From: Kordia sp.
GTDB lineage: Bacteria > Bacteroidota > Bacteroidia > Flavobacteriales > Flavobacteriaceae
Length of the DNA: 64,000 nt
Assembly (NCBI RefSeq): GCF_022447245.1
Contig: NZ_JAKVBC010000003.1
Location: 124,001 to 188,000 of the forward strand
Direction of reading: 5' to 3'
Shown: piece by piece, positions 19,490 through 28,279 of the stretch
How the letters are laid out: each line of letters begins with the position of its first letter
How positions within the stretch are numbered: position 1 is the first letter of the stretch
The notes under the pieces: model-generated
Seen by the model: only the letters and a program-made list of their open reading frames with translations
Told to the model about the DNA's origin: nothing
Databases searched by the model: none
Made by a program: the position numbers and the translations under genes

Positions 19490-21901
19490 ATGCAAGCAAA
19501 AGTTGAAAACACACAAGATATTTCATTCGGTCAGTTCAAAGAAGAAATCATTCAAGATTATACAACAGCAGTAATCAGTCGTGAATGTAGCCTTCTTGGT
19601 CGTAGAGAAGTATTGACGGGAAAAGCGAAGTTTGGTATTTTCGGAGACGGAAAAGAAGTACCACAATTAGCCTTGGCAAAAGCATTTCAAAATGGTGATT
19701 TTAGATCAGGATACTACCGAGATCAAACGTTTATGATGGCTATTGGCGAATTGAACATTCAACAGTTTTTTGCTGGATTGTATGCACATACAGATATTGA
19801 AGTAGAACCAATGTCTGCTGGAAGACAAATGGGTGGACACTTTGCCACACACAGTTTAGACAAGAATGGTGAGTGGAAAAACTTAACACAACAAAAAAAT
19901 TCTAGTGCTGACATCTCCCCTACTGCTGGACAAATGCCACGTTTATTGGGATTGGCACAAGCTTCTAAGATATACAGACATGTTGAAGGAATCGATGCTG
20001 AAAAATTTTCTGTAAACGGAAATGAAATTGCATGGGGAACTATTGGGAATGCTAGTACTAGTGAAGGATTGTTCTTTGAAACGATCAATGCAGCTGGTGT
20101 ATTACAAGTTCCTATGGTGATGAGTGTTTGGGATGATGAATACGGAATCTCAGTGCATGCAAGGCATCAAACTACCAAAGAAAATATCTCTGAAATTTTA
20201 AAAGGTTTCCAACGTACTGAAAACGAAAATGGATATGAAATTTTCAGAGTAAACGGTTGGGATTATCCTTCATTGATTGCAACATATCAAAAAGCATCAG
20301 ACATTGCACGTGAAGAACATGTTCCTGTGTTGATTCACGTCCAACAAGTAACACAACCACAAGGACACTCTACTTCTGGTTCACACGAACGTTACAAAAG
20401 CAAAGAACGTTTAGCTTGGGAAACTGAATACGACTGTAATGCACAAATGCGTAAGTGGATTATTGAAAATGATATTGAAACAGATGAAAATTTAACTACG
20501 CTAGAGAAAAACATCAAAAAGCAAGTACGTGATGGAAAAAAAGCTGCTTGGACAGATTTTGTAGCGCCAATGAAGCAAGAACAAACTGAAGTTGTCAGTT
20601 TGCTTGAAAACTTAGCACAAACAAGTCCTAACAAAGTATTCATCAACAAGCTCAAAGAAGAATTAGCTACAATTGCAGAACCAATTCGTAAAGAAATTGC
20701 AGGATATGCACGTAAAGCGTTGCGTTTGGTAATTGGTGAAAATTCTCCAGAAAAGCAAGCTTTAAGTACTTGGATTAAAGCGTACTTTGAAAAAATTCAA
20801 CCAAAATATAGTTCACATTTATACAGCGAATCTGCTAAAAGTGTTTTAAACATAGAAAGCAATGCTCCTGTATATGGAGAAAAAAGACAAGAAGTTGATG
20901 CTCGTATTGTGTTAAGAGACAACTTCGATGCACTATTTGCTAAATACCCTGAAGTATTAGTGTTTGGAGAAGATGCCGGACAAATTGGTGACGTAAACCA
21001 AGGATTGGAAGGCATGCAAGAGAAATATGGAAACTTACGAGTTTCGGATACAGGAATTCGTGAAGCGACGATTTTAGGTCAAGGTATTGGAATGGCAATG
21101 CGTGGATTACGTCCAATTGCAGAAATTCAATACCTAGATTACTTACTATATGCATTGCAAATCATGAGTGATGATTTGGCAACAGTTTTATACAGCACCA
21201 AAGGACCCCAAAAAGCGCCGGTTATTATCCGTACGCGTGGACATCGCTTGGAAGGAATTTGGCATTCAGGTTCTCCAATGGGAGCAGTAATCAATGCATT
21301 GAAAGGAATTCATGTATTAGTACCAAGAAACATGACCAAAGCTGCTGGTTTTTATAATACCTTGCTAGAAAGTGATGAACCTGCTTTAGTTGTAGAATGT
21401 TTGAACGGATATCGCTTAAAAGAACAACTACCTACGAATTTAGGTGAATTCAAAACAAAAATCGGTGTTGTAGAAACTATCAAAGAAGGAAGTGATATGA
21501 CTGTGGTTTCGTATGGTTCTACCCTAGGCATTGTAGAACAAGCAGCCAAAGAATTACAAGCTGTTGGTATCGATATCGAAATTATTGACTGTCAATCCTT
21601 AATTCCTTTCGATATCAATCACGATACGGTAAAAAGTGTGCAAAAAACAAATCGTTTACTAGTGGTGGATGAAGATGTACCTGGTGGAGCTTCAGCGTTC
21701 ATCTTGCAACATATTGTTGACGAACAAAATGGATACCAATATTTAGATAGCAAACCACAAACGTTAACAGCGAAAGCACACAGACCAGCATATGGAACTG
21801 ACGGAGATTATTTCTCGAAACCTTCAGCAGAAGACATTTTTGAAAAAATATATGCTATGATGCACGAAGCTAATCCAACAAATTATCCTGAGTTGTACTA
21901 G
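19490..21901 (+). CDS. Fused alpha/beta E1 subunit of branched-chain 2-oxoacid (2-oxoisovalerate-type) dehydrogenase
   Basis: 803 residues from ATG 19490. The N-terminal half is the E1-alpha TPP domain: YRDQTFMMAIGE, GRQMGGHFATH and GTIGNASTSEGLFFE (TPP/Mg site), then HARHQTTKE. After a helical linker (about residues 400-475) the second half is E1-beta: VFGEDAGQIGDVNQG, RVSDTGIREATILGQGIGMAMRGLRPIAEIQY, then the transketolase C-terminal domain with VVSYGSTLGIVEQAA and VVDEDVPGGASAFI. The alpha-beta fusion is standard in Flavobacteriia. The enzyme decarboxylates 2-oxo acids from Val/Leu/Ile for the multienzyme complex; E2 and E3 are not nearby. Clear promoter and terminator make it monocistronic. 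Confidence 0.93.
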   Translation: MQAKVENTQDISFGQFKEEIIQDYTTAVISRECSLLGRREVLTGKAKFGIFGDGKEVPQLALAKAFQNGDFRSGYYRDQTFMMAIGELNIQQFFAGLYAHTDIEVEPMSAGRQMGGHFATHSLDKNGEWKNLTQQKNSSADISPTAGQMPRLLGLAQASKIYRHVEGIDAEKFSVNGNEIAWGTIGNASTSEGLFFETINAAGVLQVPMVMSVWDDEYGISVHARHQTTKENISEILKGFQRTENENGYEIFRVNGWDYPSLIATYQKASDIAREEHVPVLIHVQQVTQPQGHSTSGSHERYKSKERLAWETEYDCNAQMRKWIIENDIETDENLTTLEKNIKKQVRDGKKAAWTDFVAPMKQEQTEVVSLLENLAQTSPNKVFINKLKEELATIAEPIRKEIAGYARKALRLVIGENSPEKQALSTWIKAYFEKIQPKYSSHLYSESAKSVLNIESNAPVYGEKRQEVDARIVLRDNFDALFAKYPEVLVFGEDAGQIGDVNQGLEGMQEKYGNLRVSDTGIREATILGQGIGMAMRGLRPIAEIQYLDYLLYALQIMSDDLATVLYSTKGPQKAPVIIRTRGHRLEGIWHSGSPMGAVINALKGIHVLVPRNMTKAAGFYNTLLESDEPALVVECLNGYRLKEQLPTNLGEFKTKIGVVETIKEGSDMTVVSYGSTLGIVEQAAKELQAVGIDIEIIDCQSLIPFDINHDTVKSVQKTNRLLVVDEDVPGGASAFILQHIVDEQNGYQYLDSKPQTLTAKAHRPAYGTDGDYFSKPSAEDIFEKIYAMMHEANPTNYPELY

Positions 21902-21924
21902 AAAATATATATCTTAAAATACAC

Positions 21925-21958
21925 AAACGCCAAACTCATTATAGTTTGGCGTTTTTTT
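21925..21958 (+). terminator. Rho-independent terminator of the E1 gene
   Basis: Perfect 12-bp stem AAACGCCAAACT (21925-21936) / AGTTTGGCGTTT (21943-21954) with loop CATTAT, followed by a T-run to 21958. Confidence 0.92.
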
Positions 21959-21998
21959 GTTCATATTAATAATTAATATTTTTATACAAACTTTAAAA

Positions 21999-22328
21999 AT
22001 GCAGATTGATTATAATATACCCATAAGCATTCTCAAAAAAAGAATTGCAGAAATAATTACTGAATTAAGAATTCATAAAACTCCAGAATTATTAGCTGAA
22101 AAGAAAGCATTAGACATGGCAATAAATTGGCTCAAAAAAGGAGATTTATACAATATTGACATTACAAAAGAAATTGTGCAAATACCAGAAAATAAAACAA
22201 ATACGCCTTCTTCAGAGTTTAGAATTATTGAAGACCATGAATCAGATGACAAAAGGTATTGGGAAGAAATAAAAATTGATGGAAATATAGTGAGACCTCT
22301 TCCTGGTAGTTGGCTAATTTTGAATTAA
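21999..22328 (+). CDS. Hypothetical protein, 109 aa
   Basis: Start chosen at ATG 21999 (MQIDYNIPISILKKRI), because the upstream in-frame extension is only a hydrophobic readout of AT-rich sequence beside a terminator. Soluble, Lys/Glu/Ile-rich, with a helical N-terminal half (AEIITELRIHKTPELLAEKKALDMAINWLKKG) and a polar C-terminal half with DHESDDKRYWEEI. No family recognised. It lies 21 bp before the DUF1853 gene, in the same direction, so the two may form an operon. Confidence 0.6.
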   Translation: MQIDYNIPISILKKRIAEIITELRIHKTPELLAEKKALDMAINWLKKGDLYNIDITKEIVQIPENKTNTPSSEFRIIEDHESDDKRYWEEIKIDGNIVRPLPGSWLILN

Positions 22329-22349
22329 TTATATATCGAATCATTCTAA

Positions 22350-23147
22350 ATGAACTCAAAATTAAGAATAGAATCCGTTCTAAATGCAACACTATTGTCA
22401 AATGTGATTGTAACTATTGACGATTTTAATCTCTCGGTATTAAAGCTTAAAAAGTTTCCTGAAATTGAATTGCCTAACAATCGTAGGTTGGGACATTTGG
22501 TAGAAATAATAGTATCTGAACTTATCAAAGCTTCTGAGAATTATACCATTCTGCATGAAAATCTACAAATCATACAGAATAAAAATACTATTGGAGAACT
22601 CGATTTTATTATTAAGAATCTAGAAACACAAGAGATCATTCACTTAGAATTGGCTTATAAATTCTATTTGTTTGATCCGACACTTTCATCAAATGTAAAA
22701 CATTGTTGGATTGGACCAAATCGGAAAGATGCCTTACATGAAAAGTTAGAAAAGCTACAACAAAAACAATTTCCACTACTCTATCATGAAATTACCAAGT
22801 CACATTTACCAAATATTCATATTAAAAATATAACTCAAAAACTGTGTATATTGGCGTATTTATTCGTTCCATATCAATACAAAGTACAACTGCATAATGA
22901 TTATCAAGAGGCTGTAAAAGGTTACTATATGGACTTTGAAATGTTTAAGCAATTAGATCATCCTGAAAAAAATTATTACATTCCTACCAAAAAAGAATGG
23001 GGAATCAATCCTGCCACACATACAAATTGGTTTGACTTTCTAACCACAGAAAAAACAATTCTAGAAAATCTATCAGCAAAACATTCACTTTTATGCTGGC
23101 AGAAACAGGGAAGTTCTTTTGAAAACTTCTTTATTGTTTGGTGGTAG
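22350..23147 (+). CDS. DUF1853 family protein
   Basis: 265 residues. The motif cluster ELPNNRRLGHLVE...YTILHENLQI...NTIGELDFII...HLELAYKFYLFD is that of DUF1853. In it, the pattern E...GELDF...ELAYKFYL resembles a PD-(D/E)xK nuclease-like core (E, D, ExK-type positions: GELDF and LELAYK). The middle has GPNRKDALHEKLEKL, a conserved basic segment, and the end carries WWxxx-type aromatic residues. Biochemical role is not established; a nucleic-acid role is inference from the fold. It is cytoplasmic and probably co-transcribed with the 109-aa gene upstream. Confidence 0.8.
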   Translation: MNSKLRIESVLNATLLSNVIVTIDDFNLSVLKLKKFPEIELPNNRRLGHLVEIIVSELIKASENYTILHENLQIIQNKNTIGELDFIIKNLETQEIIHLELAYKFYLFDPTLSSNVKHCWIGPNRKDALHEKLEKLQQKQFPLLYHEITKSHLPNIHIKNITQKLCILAYLFVPYQYKVQLHNDYQEAVKGYYMDFEMFKQLDHPEKNYYIPTKKEWGINPATHTNWFDFLTTEKTILENLSAKHSLLCWQKQGSSFENFFIVWW

Positions 23148-23163
23148 TTTTATAAAAATTAAG

Positions 23164-23183
23164 GTCTCAAATCGTATCCTGAG
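23164..23183 (+). promoter_or_regulatory. Candidate operator, copy 1 (upstream of the AraC regulator)
   Basis: GTCTCAAATCGTATC at 23164-23178 plus CTGAG recurs as an exact 15-nt copy at 24575, in front of the DoxX operon. It lies 39 nt upstream of a TAGATTTG -7 element (23218-23225) that has no good -33 TTG, as expected for an activator-dependent promoter. Confidence 0.55.
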
Positions 23184-23249
23184 TCAATTTGCCAGCTTAA
23201 AAATTGAAAAAGTTTAGTAGATTTGAATACAATCAAATACACCGAGTAA

Positions 23250-24425
23250 ATGTTTCTTTTTCCGCATTTTAATATTCTTAGTACACCGCTACTGATTCTT
23301 GTTATACAAGCGTTGATTTTAGTGGGACTTTTGTTAAAACGCTATGTAGAGAAAAAGAATGCTTCCGATGCTATTTTAGCAATTTTACTACTTGTAGTTT
23401 CCTATACCCAAATCTGCTATACGGTTGGTTTTATGGGTTGGTATGATACATTTAGAAATACAAAAATCAATTACTTTTTAATTCCTGCTGGCACTGCCAT
23501 TGCGCCACTTATCTATTTCTATGTAACATCAATTACGAAGTCAAACTATCGATTCCAGAAACAACATTGGTGGCACTTTGCTATTCCAATTAGCTTGGTT
23601 GTTTACCGACTTGGCATTTTTACGTATGATGCTTTGCAACCAGGGTTCAATGAAACGCAAAATGGTCTTTTAAAAATTGAACTCGATGAACCAATTGTAC
23701 AACCCATTTTAACCGTACTTGGTTTCTCTGTTATGTTACTCTATTTGGCATTTACAATTCAATTATATGTTAACTATCGTCAAAAGATAAAGCAGTATTT
23801 CTCTAATATTTTTAAGTTAGAATTGAATTGGATTCGAAACTTCCTGATTGTCTTTAGTGCTTTATTTATCTATAATTCTATACAAGATTTTGTCGGAAGT
23901 GTCATCATCGATTTAGGATACGATGAACGTTGGTGGTTGAATTTAGCAATGGCTATTTGTGCCATTTATATAGGATTGAAAGGCTATTTTACAGATACTA
24001 CCAAACTCAATAAATTGGACTTTAGCTTTTCACCAAAGCAAATTTCAATTCCCGAACCAACAAAGGACGCTAAAAAAGAAATCTCAAACGCAGCAATTAC
24101 AGCCATCAAAGAATTGATGGAGACCGAAAAACCATACTTAAATCCAGATTTAAATTTATCTGAACTCGCCAAGCAAGCAAATTTGACACGTGGACAGCTT
24201 TCTGAAATCATCAACAATGGATTTCAAATGAACTTCAATGATTTTGTAAATTCTTATCGCGTCAATGCCTTCAAAGGAATGCTCAAAGAAGGAAAACACA
24301 AACAATTATCGTTGCTTGGAATTGCTTACGAATGTGGTTTTAACAGCAAAGCAACGTTTAATAGAGTCTTCAAGAAACTAACAAACTTCTCTCCTACGCA
24401 GTATTTGCAATCGCAATCTAGTTGA
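23250..24425 (+). CDS. Membrane-bound AraC-type transcriptional regulator
   Basis: 391 residues. The N-terminal ~230 residues contain seven hydrophobic helices (first: LLILVIQALILVGLLL; last: WWLNLAMAICAIYIGLKGYF). This is followed by a linker and an AraC/XylS HTH domain: LNLSELAKQANLTRGQLSEIINNGFQMNFNDFVNSYR and LLGIAYECGFNSKATFNRVFKKLTNFSPTQYL. The 7TM-AraC layout is common in Bacteroidota, where the membrane part is presumed to sense a signal. A 15-nt direct repeat sits upstream of this gene and upstream of the DoxX gene, suggesting autoregulation and control of the downstream operon. Start ATG 23250; the first residues already enter the membrane. Confidence 0.88.
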   Translation: MFLFPHFNILSTPLLILVIQALILVGLLLKRYVEKKNASDAILAILLLVVSYTQICYTVGFMGWYDTFRNTKINYFLIPAGTAIAPLIYFYVTSITKSNYRFQKQHWWHFAIPISLVVYRLGIFTYDALQPGFNETQNGLLKIELDEPIVQPILTVLGFSVMLLYLAFTIQLYVNYRQKIKQYFSNIFKLELNWIRNFLIVFSALFIYNSIQDFVGSVIIDLGYDERWWLNLAMAICAIYIGLKGYFTDTTKLNKLDFSFSPKQISIPEPTKDAKKEISNAAITAIKELMETEKPYLNPDLNLSELAKQANLTRGQLSEIINNGFQMNFNDFVNSYRVNAFKGMLKEGKHKQLSLLGIAYECGFNSKATFNRVFKKLTNFSPTQYLQSQSS

Positions 24426-24574
24426 TTTATCTTTTTCTTAATTCGTTAATTTGTTCATTCAAAATAACTCTATTACTATCAACCAAAACTTCCAAGAGCG
24501 CAAGGGAATCTAACAATCCAACAGCAAAGCGTATCTGAGAGCACAGCGAGTCCATATTTCGACAAAAATAAGAC

Positions 24575-24594
24575 GTCTCAAATCGTATCATAAG
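24575..24594 (+). promoter_or_regulatory. Candidate operator, copy 2 (upstream of the DoxX operon)
   Basis: Exact copy of GTCTCAAATCGTATC (24575-24589) followed by ATAAG versus CTGAG in copy 1. It lies 48 nt upstream of an imperfect -7 (CAAATTTG, 24638-24645). The spacing differs from copy 1 by 9 nt, close to one helical turn. Confidence 0.55.
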
Positions 24595-24676
24595 CCGTTT
24601 CTACACGTTTTAAGTCGCCTAGCAGTACATCATGTTGCAAATTTGTATCAAACAAAACGAAACAAATTTATGCATC

Positions 24677-25222
24677 ATGAAAACGCTTAAAAATTACTTG
24701 ATAAGACTTACAAATCCCATTACACAAAAACATTGGTTTGCCGATGTATTATTCGCGCTCATTAGAATTATCGCAGGTGTGATTCTTGCACTTGACTTTG
24801 GAGCCAGCAAGTTTGGAATGCCTTGGACAGAAGAAGGTCAAAACTTAAACTTATTTGAAGTTGCTGCTTGGTTTCCTGAAGATGTTGCCAACTATGGTGG
24901 AATCTTCGCATTATTTCCTGTATTCTTCGCTTGGATGGGCGCATTTAGTGAAGCTGTTGGCGGATTATTACTCGCCCTCGGATTGCAAACACGTATCGCT
25001 TCCTTCTTAATTATGTGTACCATGCTAGTTGCCATCTTTCTACAAAAATGGGGACAAGGAACATGGGCAATGCTTCCAGCCATGGGATTCCTTTGGATTG
25101 CTATTTACAATGTATACTTCGGATCGGGGCGTTTTGGACTCGATTATCTCACCAGTAAAAAAATAAAATCAATTTTTATGCAAAAATCACCATTGATCAA
25201 TCTGCAACAACAGAAAGTATGA
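24677..25222 (+). CDS. DoxX family membrane protein
   Basis: 181 residues from ATG 24677 (MKTLKNYLIRLTNPIT...), preferred over an upstream in-frame ATG at 24632 that overlaps the probable promoter. Four membrane helices: around VLFALIRIIAGVILALDFG, IFALFPVFFAWMGAFSEAVGG, LIMCTMLVAIFL and MLPAMGFLWIAIYNVYFG, ending in GRFGLDYL. The first-helix motif RIIAGVILALDFGASKFG and the SEAVGGLLLALGLQTR segment match DoxX-like proteins. Their role is poorly defined; some take part in redox or thiol stress. It overlaps the next gene by 4 nt (ATGA), so they are translated together, probably under the AraC regulator upstream. Confidence 0.85.
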   Translation: MKTLKNYLIRLTNPITQKHWFADVLFALIRIIAGVILALDFGASKFGMPWTEEGQNLNLFEVAAWFPEDVANYGGIFALFPVFFAWMGAFSEAVGGLLLALGLQTRIASFLIMCTMLVAIFLQKWGQGTWAMLPAMGFLWIAIYNVYFGSGRFGLDYLTSKKIKSIFMQKSPLINLQQQKV

Positions 25223-25695
25223 CGATTACTACCGATGAAAATGTCATGGAAATAATCGCGAAAGAAATTAACGGAAATACCTTGCAATTAGGGCAAATTG
25301 AATGGATTGAACCATCACAAGCTACGATTACAATTGGAGCACCAAACCTTCGTCATGTAGAAACTGGAACGCATGATGTAACGAGAATCATCAATGTACA
25401 TAACGACTATTTACAACTTACGGCACCTATTGGCACCATTATTTTAGAAGGAAAAACCAAAGAGTTTCGTTTAGGTGTAGAACTTGCCAATGTAGACGCT
25501 TCAAAATTAGTGGCAGAAAATGCTGTGATTAACATTTGGAGTTGGGGAAATGCCAAAGTGAATGTCACAAATACCTTAGATGCAGAAGTAAAAAACCGGG
25601 GAAAGCTTATCTATGTCAATTCGCCCAAAAAAATTAACAAGAAAACTCGAAAAGAAGGTCGCATTATAAAAGTGCAGAAACTTCTAATACCATAA
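25219..25695 (+). CDS. Putative GIN-domain (DUF2807-like) protein without signal peptide
   Basis: 158 residues, ATG 25219 overlapping the DoxX stop. The body is a repetitive beta-structure: repeated short strands with the pattern 'NVHNDYLQL...GTIILEGKTKEFRLGVELANVDASKLVAENAVINIWSWG', then NAKVNVTNTLDAEVKNRGKLIYVNSPK. This resembles the right-handed parallel helix of the GIN/auto-transporter head domain. GIN proteins are normally secreted, but here there is no signal peptide, so this is either a shortened gene or a cytoplasmic variant. Its C-terminus is basic (KKINKKTRKEGRIIK). Function unknown; coupling to DoxX suggests a shared role. Confidence 0.6.
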   Translation: MTITTDENVMEIIAKEINGNTLQLGQIEWIEPSQATITIGAPNLRHVETGTHDVTRIINVHNDYLQLTAPIGTIILEGKTKEFRLGVELANVDASKLVAENAVINIWSWGNAKVNVTNTLDAEVKNRGKLIYVNSPKKINKKTRKEGRIIKVQKLLIP

Positions 25696-25945
25696 AAATC
25701 CTACTGCTGAATGTATTCATTTTAAGATAAAAAATAACAATTCAAAAAGAAATAACTTCTTTGTTGTAGGTCCAAAAAAAGAGGGTTCTAAGTTTAGTTA
25801 CGGATTTCCAATGATACCAAATGCTACTCGTAAAGAAAATTGGACCATTGGTACTAAAACATATAAAGTCAATGGTTTAGGGTTGCGAAAATTATTAGTC
25901 ATTATCAAAAAAGAAGATGCAAATACTACCGTGAAATTATTTTAA
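25691..25945 (+). pseudogene. Orphan coding fragment (about 84 codons, no start)
   Basis: An open frame with normal protein character but no start codon: KNPTAECIHFKIKNNNSK..., NNFFVVGPKKEGSKFSYGF, WTIGTKTYKVNGLGLRKLLV, ending KLF at TAA 25943-25945. It resembles the C-terminal domain of a small secreted or surface protein. It starts inside the end of the GIN-like gene in another frame, so it is likely the tail of a lost gene. No family recognised. Confidence 0.4.
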
Positions 25946-25969
25946 AAAAAGACATCACTATTGAGATTA

Positions 25970-25996
25970 AAAAAGAGGCTTTTATAGTCTCTTTTT
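25970..25996 (+). terminator. Probable terminator
   Basis: AAAAAGAG (25970-25977) / CTCTTTTT (25989-25996), extended inward by G-T, C-G and T-A pairs, 5-nt loop, ending in a T-run. Confidence 0.75.
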
Positions 25997-26122
25997 AACT
26001 TTTTCAAAAAAAAATTAAACCAATGCGCAAGTTTTTTGTCAAAACAACATCTTATACTAAAACCACAATCAATTTGCCTATTGCAGTAATACTACTTGAT
26101 AATATTAAAACACCTATACCTT

Positions 26123-27304
26123 ATGAAAAAGTATGTATTCCTATTTTCGATTTTAGTATGTGCCTGCGCTTCTGATGAAGAAGTATATACTGAAATTCCA
26201 GAAGAAAACATTGAAACACCAACAGTCCCAGATTCTAATATTGTGAACGGAATAGATATGTCTGACTATTTTTCAATCAATTTTAGCGATTTACCTAACT
26301 ATAGTAATCCTGACTATCCAATTCATTACATAAACACGTTGGCTGACAATAATGAACCTGCAAACAATCAAGCAACAGATACAGGCGCTATTTTAGGAAG
26401 AATTTTATTTTTTGATAAGCAAATGAGTGTCAATAATACCATTTCTTGTGCAAGTTGTCACCAACAAGGAATAGCATTTACAGACAATAATCAGTTTAGT
26501 ACAGGAATTGATGGTGTAAATGTTACAGCTGCACATTCGATGCGATTATTAAATGCTCGTTTTTATGAAGATGGATCATTTTTTTGGGATAAGCGTGCAC
26601 AGACTTTGGAAGAACAATCTACCATGCCAATTATGGACAGTGTAGAAATGGGATTTGATGCAAGTAATGGCGGAATTGATGCCCTAATTACAAAAATGAA
26701 TACGATTGAATATTATCCAGCATTATTTGAAATGGTATTTGGAGATAACGCTATCACACATGATAGAATTCAACGTGCTTTAGCGCAATACATTCGTTGT
26801 ATGGTTTCTACCGATAGTAGATTTGATCAAGCATTTGCACAAGTATACAATCCGAATGCGCCTGGCGATGGTGTTGGGCAAAATTTCCCAGAATTTACAG
26901 CTGAAGAGAACTTGGGAAAACAAATTTTCACCACAAATCAAGGGAATATAAACTGTGCAACCTGTCATGAGCTGCCAACATTTGCTCTAAATGAAAACTC
27001 AAGAAGTATAGGCTTGGATGCTGGTGAAACAACTGTTTTTAAAGCGCCTTCACTTAAAAACGTTGGAACTTCTGCACAATTTATGCATGACGGACGCTTT
27101 AGCAGTTTAGCAGAAGTTGTAGAATTTTACAATTCTGGAATTCAATTAGGTCCATCGTTAGACAATCGTTTGATGCAAAACGGACAACCAAGGCGCATGA
27201 ACTTAACACAAGCTGAAAAAGATGCTTTAGTAGCCTTTTTACGAACGCTAACGGATGAAACAGTAGTAAATGATCCTAAATTCGCTGATCCTTTTATAAA
27301 TTAA
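26123..27304 (+). CDS. Di-haem cytochrome c peroxidase (MauG/CcpA-type) lipoprotein
   Basis: 393 residues from ATG 26123, which gives the SPII signal MKKYVFLFSILVCAC. Two haem c sites: CASCH (residues 109-113) and CATCH (278-282), in the spacing of bacterial di-haem peroxidases. GAILGRILFFDKQMSVNNTISC, FWDKRAQTLEEQ, and the C-terminal FKAPSLKNVGTSAQFMHDGRF and ALVAFLRTL are hallmark segments. Family members reduce H2O2 with electrons from small cytochromes, or act as MauG-like oxidases; here it would be anchored on the periplasmic face of a membrane. It is flanked by terminators on both sides and stands alone. Confidence 0.92.
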   Translation: MKKYVFLFSILVCACASDEEVYTEIPEENIETPTVPDSNIVNGIDMSDYFSINFSDLPNYSNPDYPIHYINTLADNNEPANNQATDTGAILGRILFFDKQMSVNNTISCASCHQQGIAFTDNNQFSTGIDGVNVTAAHSMRLLNARFYEDGSFFWDKRAQTLEEQSTMPIMDSVEMGFDASNGGIDALITKMNTIEYYPALFEMVFGDNAITHDRIQRALAQYIRCMVSTDSRFDQAFAQVYNPNAPGDGVGQNFPEFTAEENLGKQIFTTNQGNINCATCHELPTFALNENSRSIGLDAGETTVFKAPSLKNVGTSAQFMHDGRFSSLAEVVEFYNSGIQLGPSLDNRLMQNGQPRRMNLTQAEKDALVAFLRTLTDETVVNDPKFADPFIN

Positions 27305-27325
27305 TTTTGTATAAATATATATCAT

Positions 27326-27355
27326 AAAAAGTCTGTTTATATACACAGGCTTTTT
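27326..27355 (+). terminator. Terminator of the peroxidase gene
   Basis: AAAAAGTCTGT (27326-27336) pairs with ACAGGCTTTTT (27345-27355) over 11 positions with one G-T wobble; loop TTATATAC. Confidence 0.85.
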
Positions 27356-27362
27356 ATATTTG
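27355..27362 (+). promoter_or_regulatory. -7 element of the ATP-grasp gene
   Basis: TATATTTG matches TANNTTTG exactly, 20 nt before ATG 27383. It begins on the last base of the preceding terminator. No clear -33 TTG at the usual distance. Confidence 0.55.
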
Positions 27363-27382
27363 TAGCTCTTAACTTTTTAGCT

Positions 27383-28279
27383 ATGAAATCCATTGATGTT
27401 GTCATTTTAACAGACAATCGTTACGTAAATCCTTTGGAGCGCGATGCATATATTGATAATGTATTGTTAGAAGACCAATTAGTGCAAGAAGCACTTGAAA
27501 AAGAAGGTTTAAAAGTTAAAAGACTTTCATGGGATGATGCTGATTTTGATTGGAATACAACCAAATATGCACTTTTTAGAACGACTTGGGATTATTTTCA
27601 TCGTTTTGAAGAGTTCTCTGAATGGCTCGCAAAAGTTAGTACACAAACTATATTGTTAAATTCCGTAAAAATGATCTATTGGAATATTGACAAGCACTAT
27701 TTACAAGATATCGCAAAAAAAGAAGTTGCCATTGTTCCAACGTACTTTATTGAAAAAGGAGATACACGTACACTTGCTGAAATACATGCAGAAACTACTT
27801 GGAAAGAAACGATTGTAAAACCATGTGTTTCTGGAGCTGCAAGACATACGTACAAATTGAACCCAGCAAATATTCACGAGTATGAAGCTATCTTTAAAGA
27901 ACTCATTGCAAACGAATCCATGATGTTGCAACCTTTTATGCACCAAATCATGACCAAAGGAGAAGTTTCATTGATAGTCATCAATGGAAAATATACACAC
28001 GGAATCTTAAAAAAGGCAAAAAAAGGAGATTTTAGAGTACAAGATGATTTCGGCGGAAGCGTTCATGAATATACACCTTCACAAGAAGAAATTGAATTTG
28101 CAGAAAATGCTGTAAAAGCCTGTATTGAACCGCCAATGTATGCACGTGTAGACATAGTGTGGGACAATGAAGATCAACTTGCGATCTCCGAATTGGAATT
28201 GATAGAACCCGAATTGTGGTTTCGCTTCCATAATGACGCAGCAACAGAACTGGCGAAAGGAATAAAGAGTTTATTTTAA
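27383..28279 (+). CDS. ATP-grasp ligase (prokaryotic glutathione-synthetase-like)
   Basis: 298 residues. The N-terminal pre-ATP-grasp part reads VVILTDNRYVNP...; FRTTWDYFHRFEEFSEWL and LLNSVKMIYWNIDKHYL are typical of the RimK/GshB-like ATP-grasp group related to cycloserine-pathway DcsG. ATP-grasp core: ETIVKPCVSGAARHT (Lys of the B-loop), MLQPFMHQIMTKGEVSLIVINGKYTHGI (EYS-type motif) and metal-site residues in ARVDIVWDNEDQLAISELELIEPELWF. It catalyses ATP-dependent amide-bond formation of an amino or carboxyl substrate; substrate unknown. It converges with the YkgJ-like gene, with no gap between stop codons (28279/28280). Confidence 0.87.
   Translation: MKSIDVVILTDNRYVNPLERDAYIDNVLLEDQLVQEALEKEGLKVKRLSWDDADFDWNTTKYALFRTTWDYFHRFEEFSEWLAKVSTQTILLNSVKMIYWNIDKHYLQDIAKKEVAIVPTYFIEKGDTRTLAEIHAETTWKETIVKPCVSGAARHTYKLNPANIHEYEAIFKELIANESMMLQPFMHQIMTKGEVSLIVINGKYTHGILKKAKKGDFRVQDDFGGSVHEYTPSQEEIEFAENAVKACIEPPMYARVDIVWDNEDQLAISELELIEPELWFRFHNDAATELAKGIKSLF

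Noticed and set aside
22331-22352. ATCATTCTAAAT at the start of the DUF1853 gene, resembling half of the palindrome found at 36611 and 42825
   Set aside because: Only the right arm matches; the left arm is absent and it overlaps the start codon, so it is likely chance.
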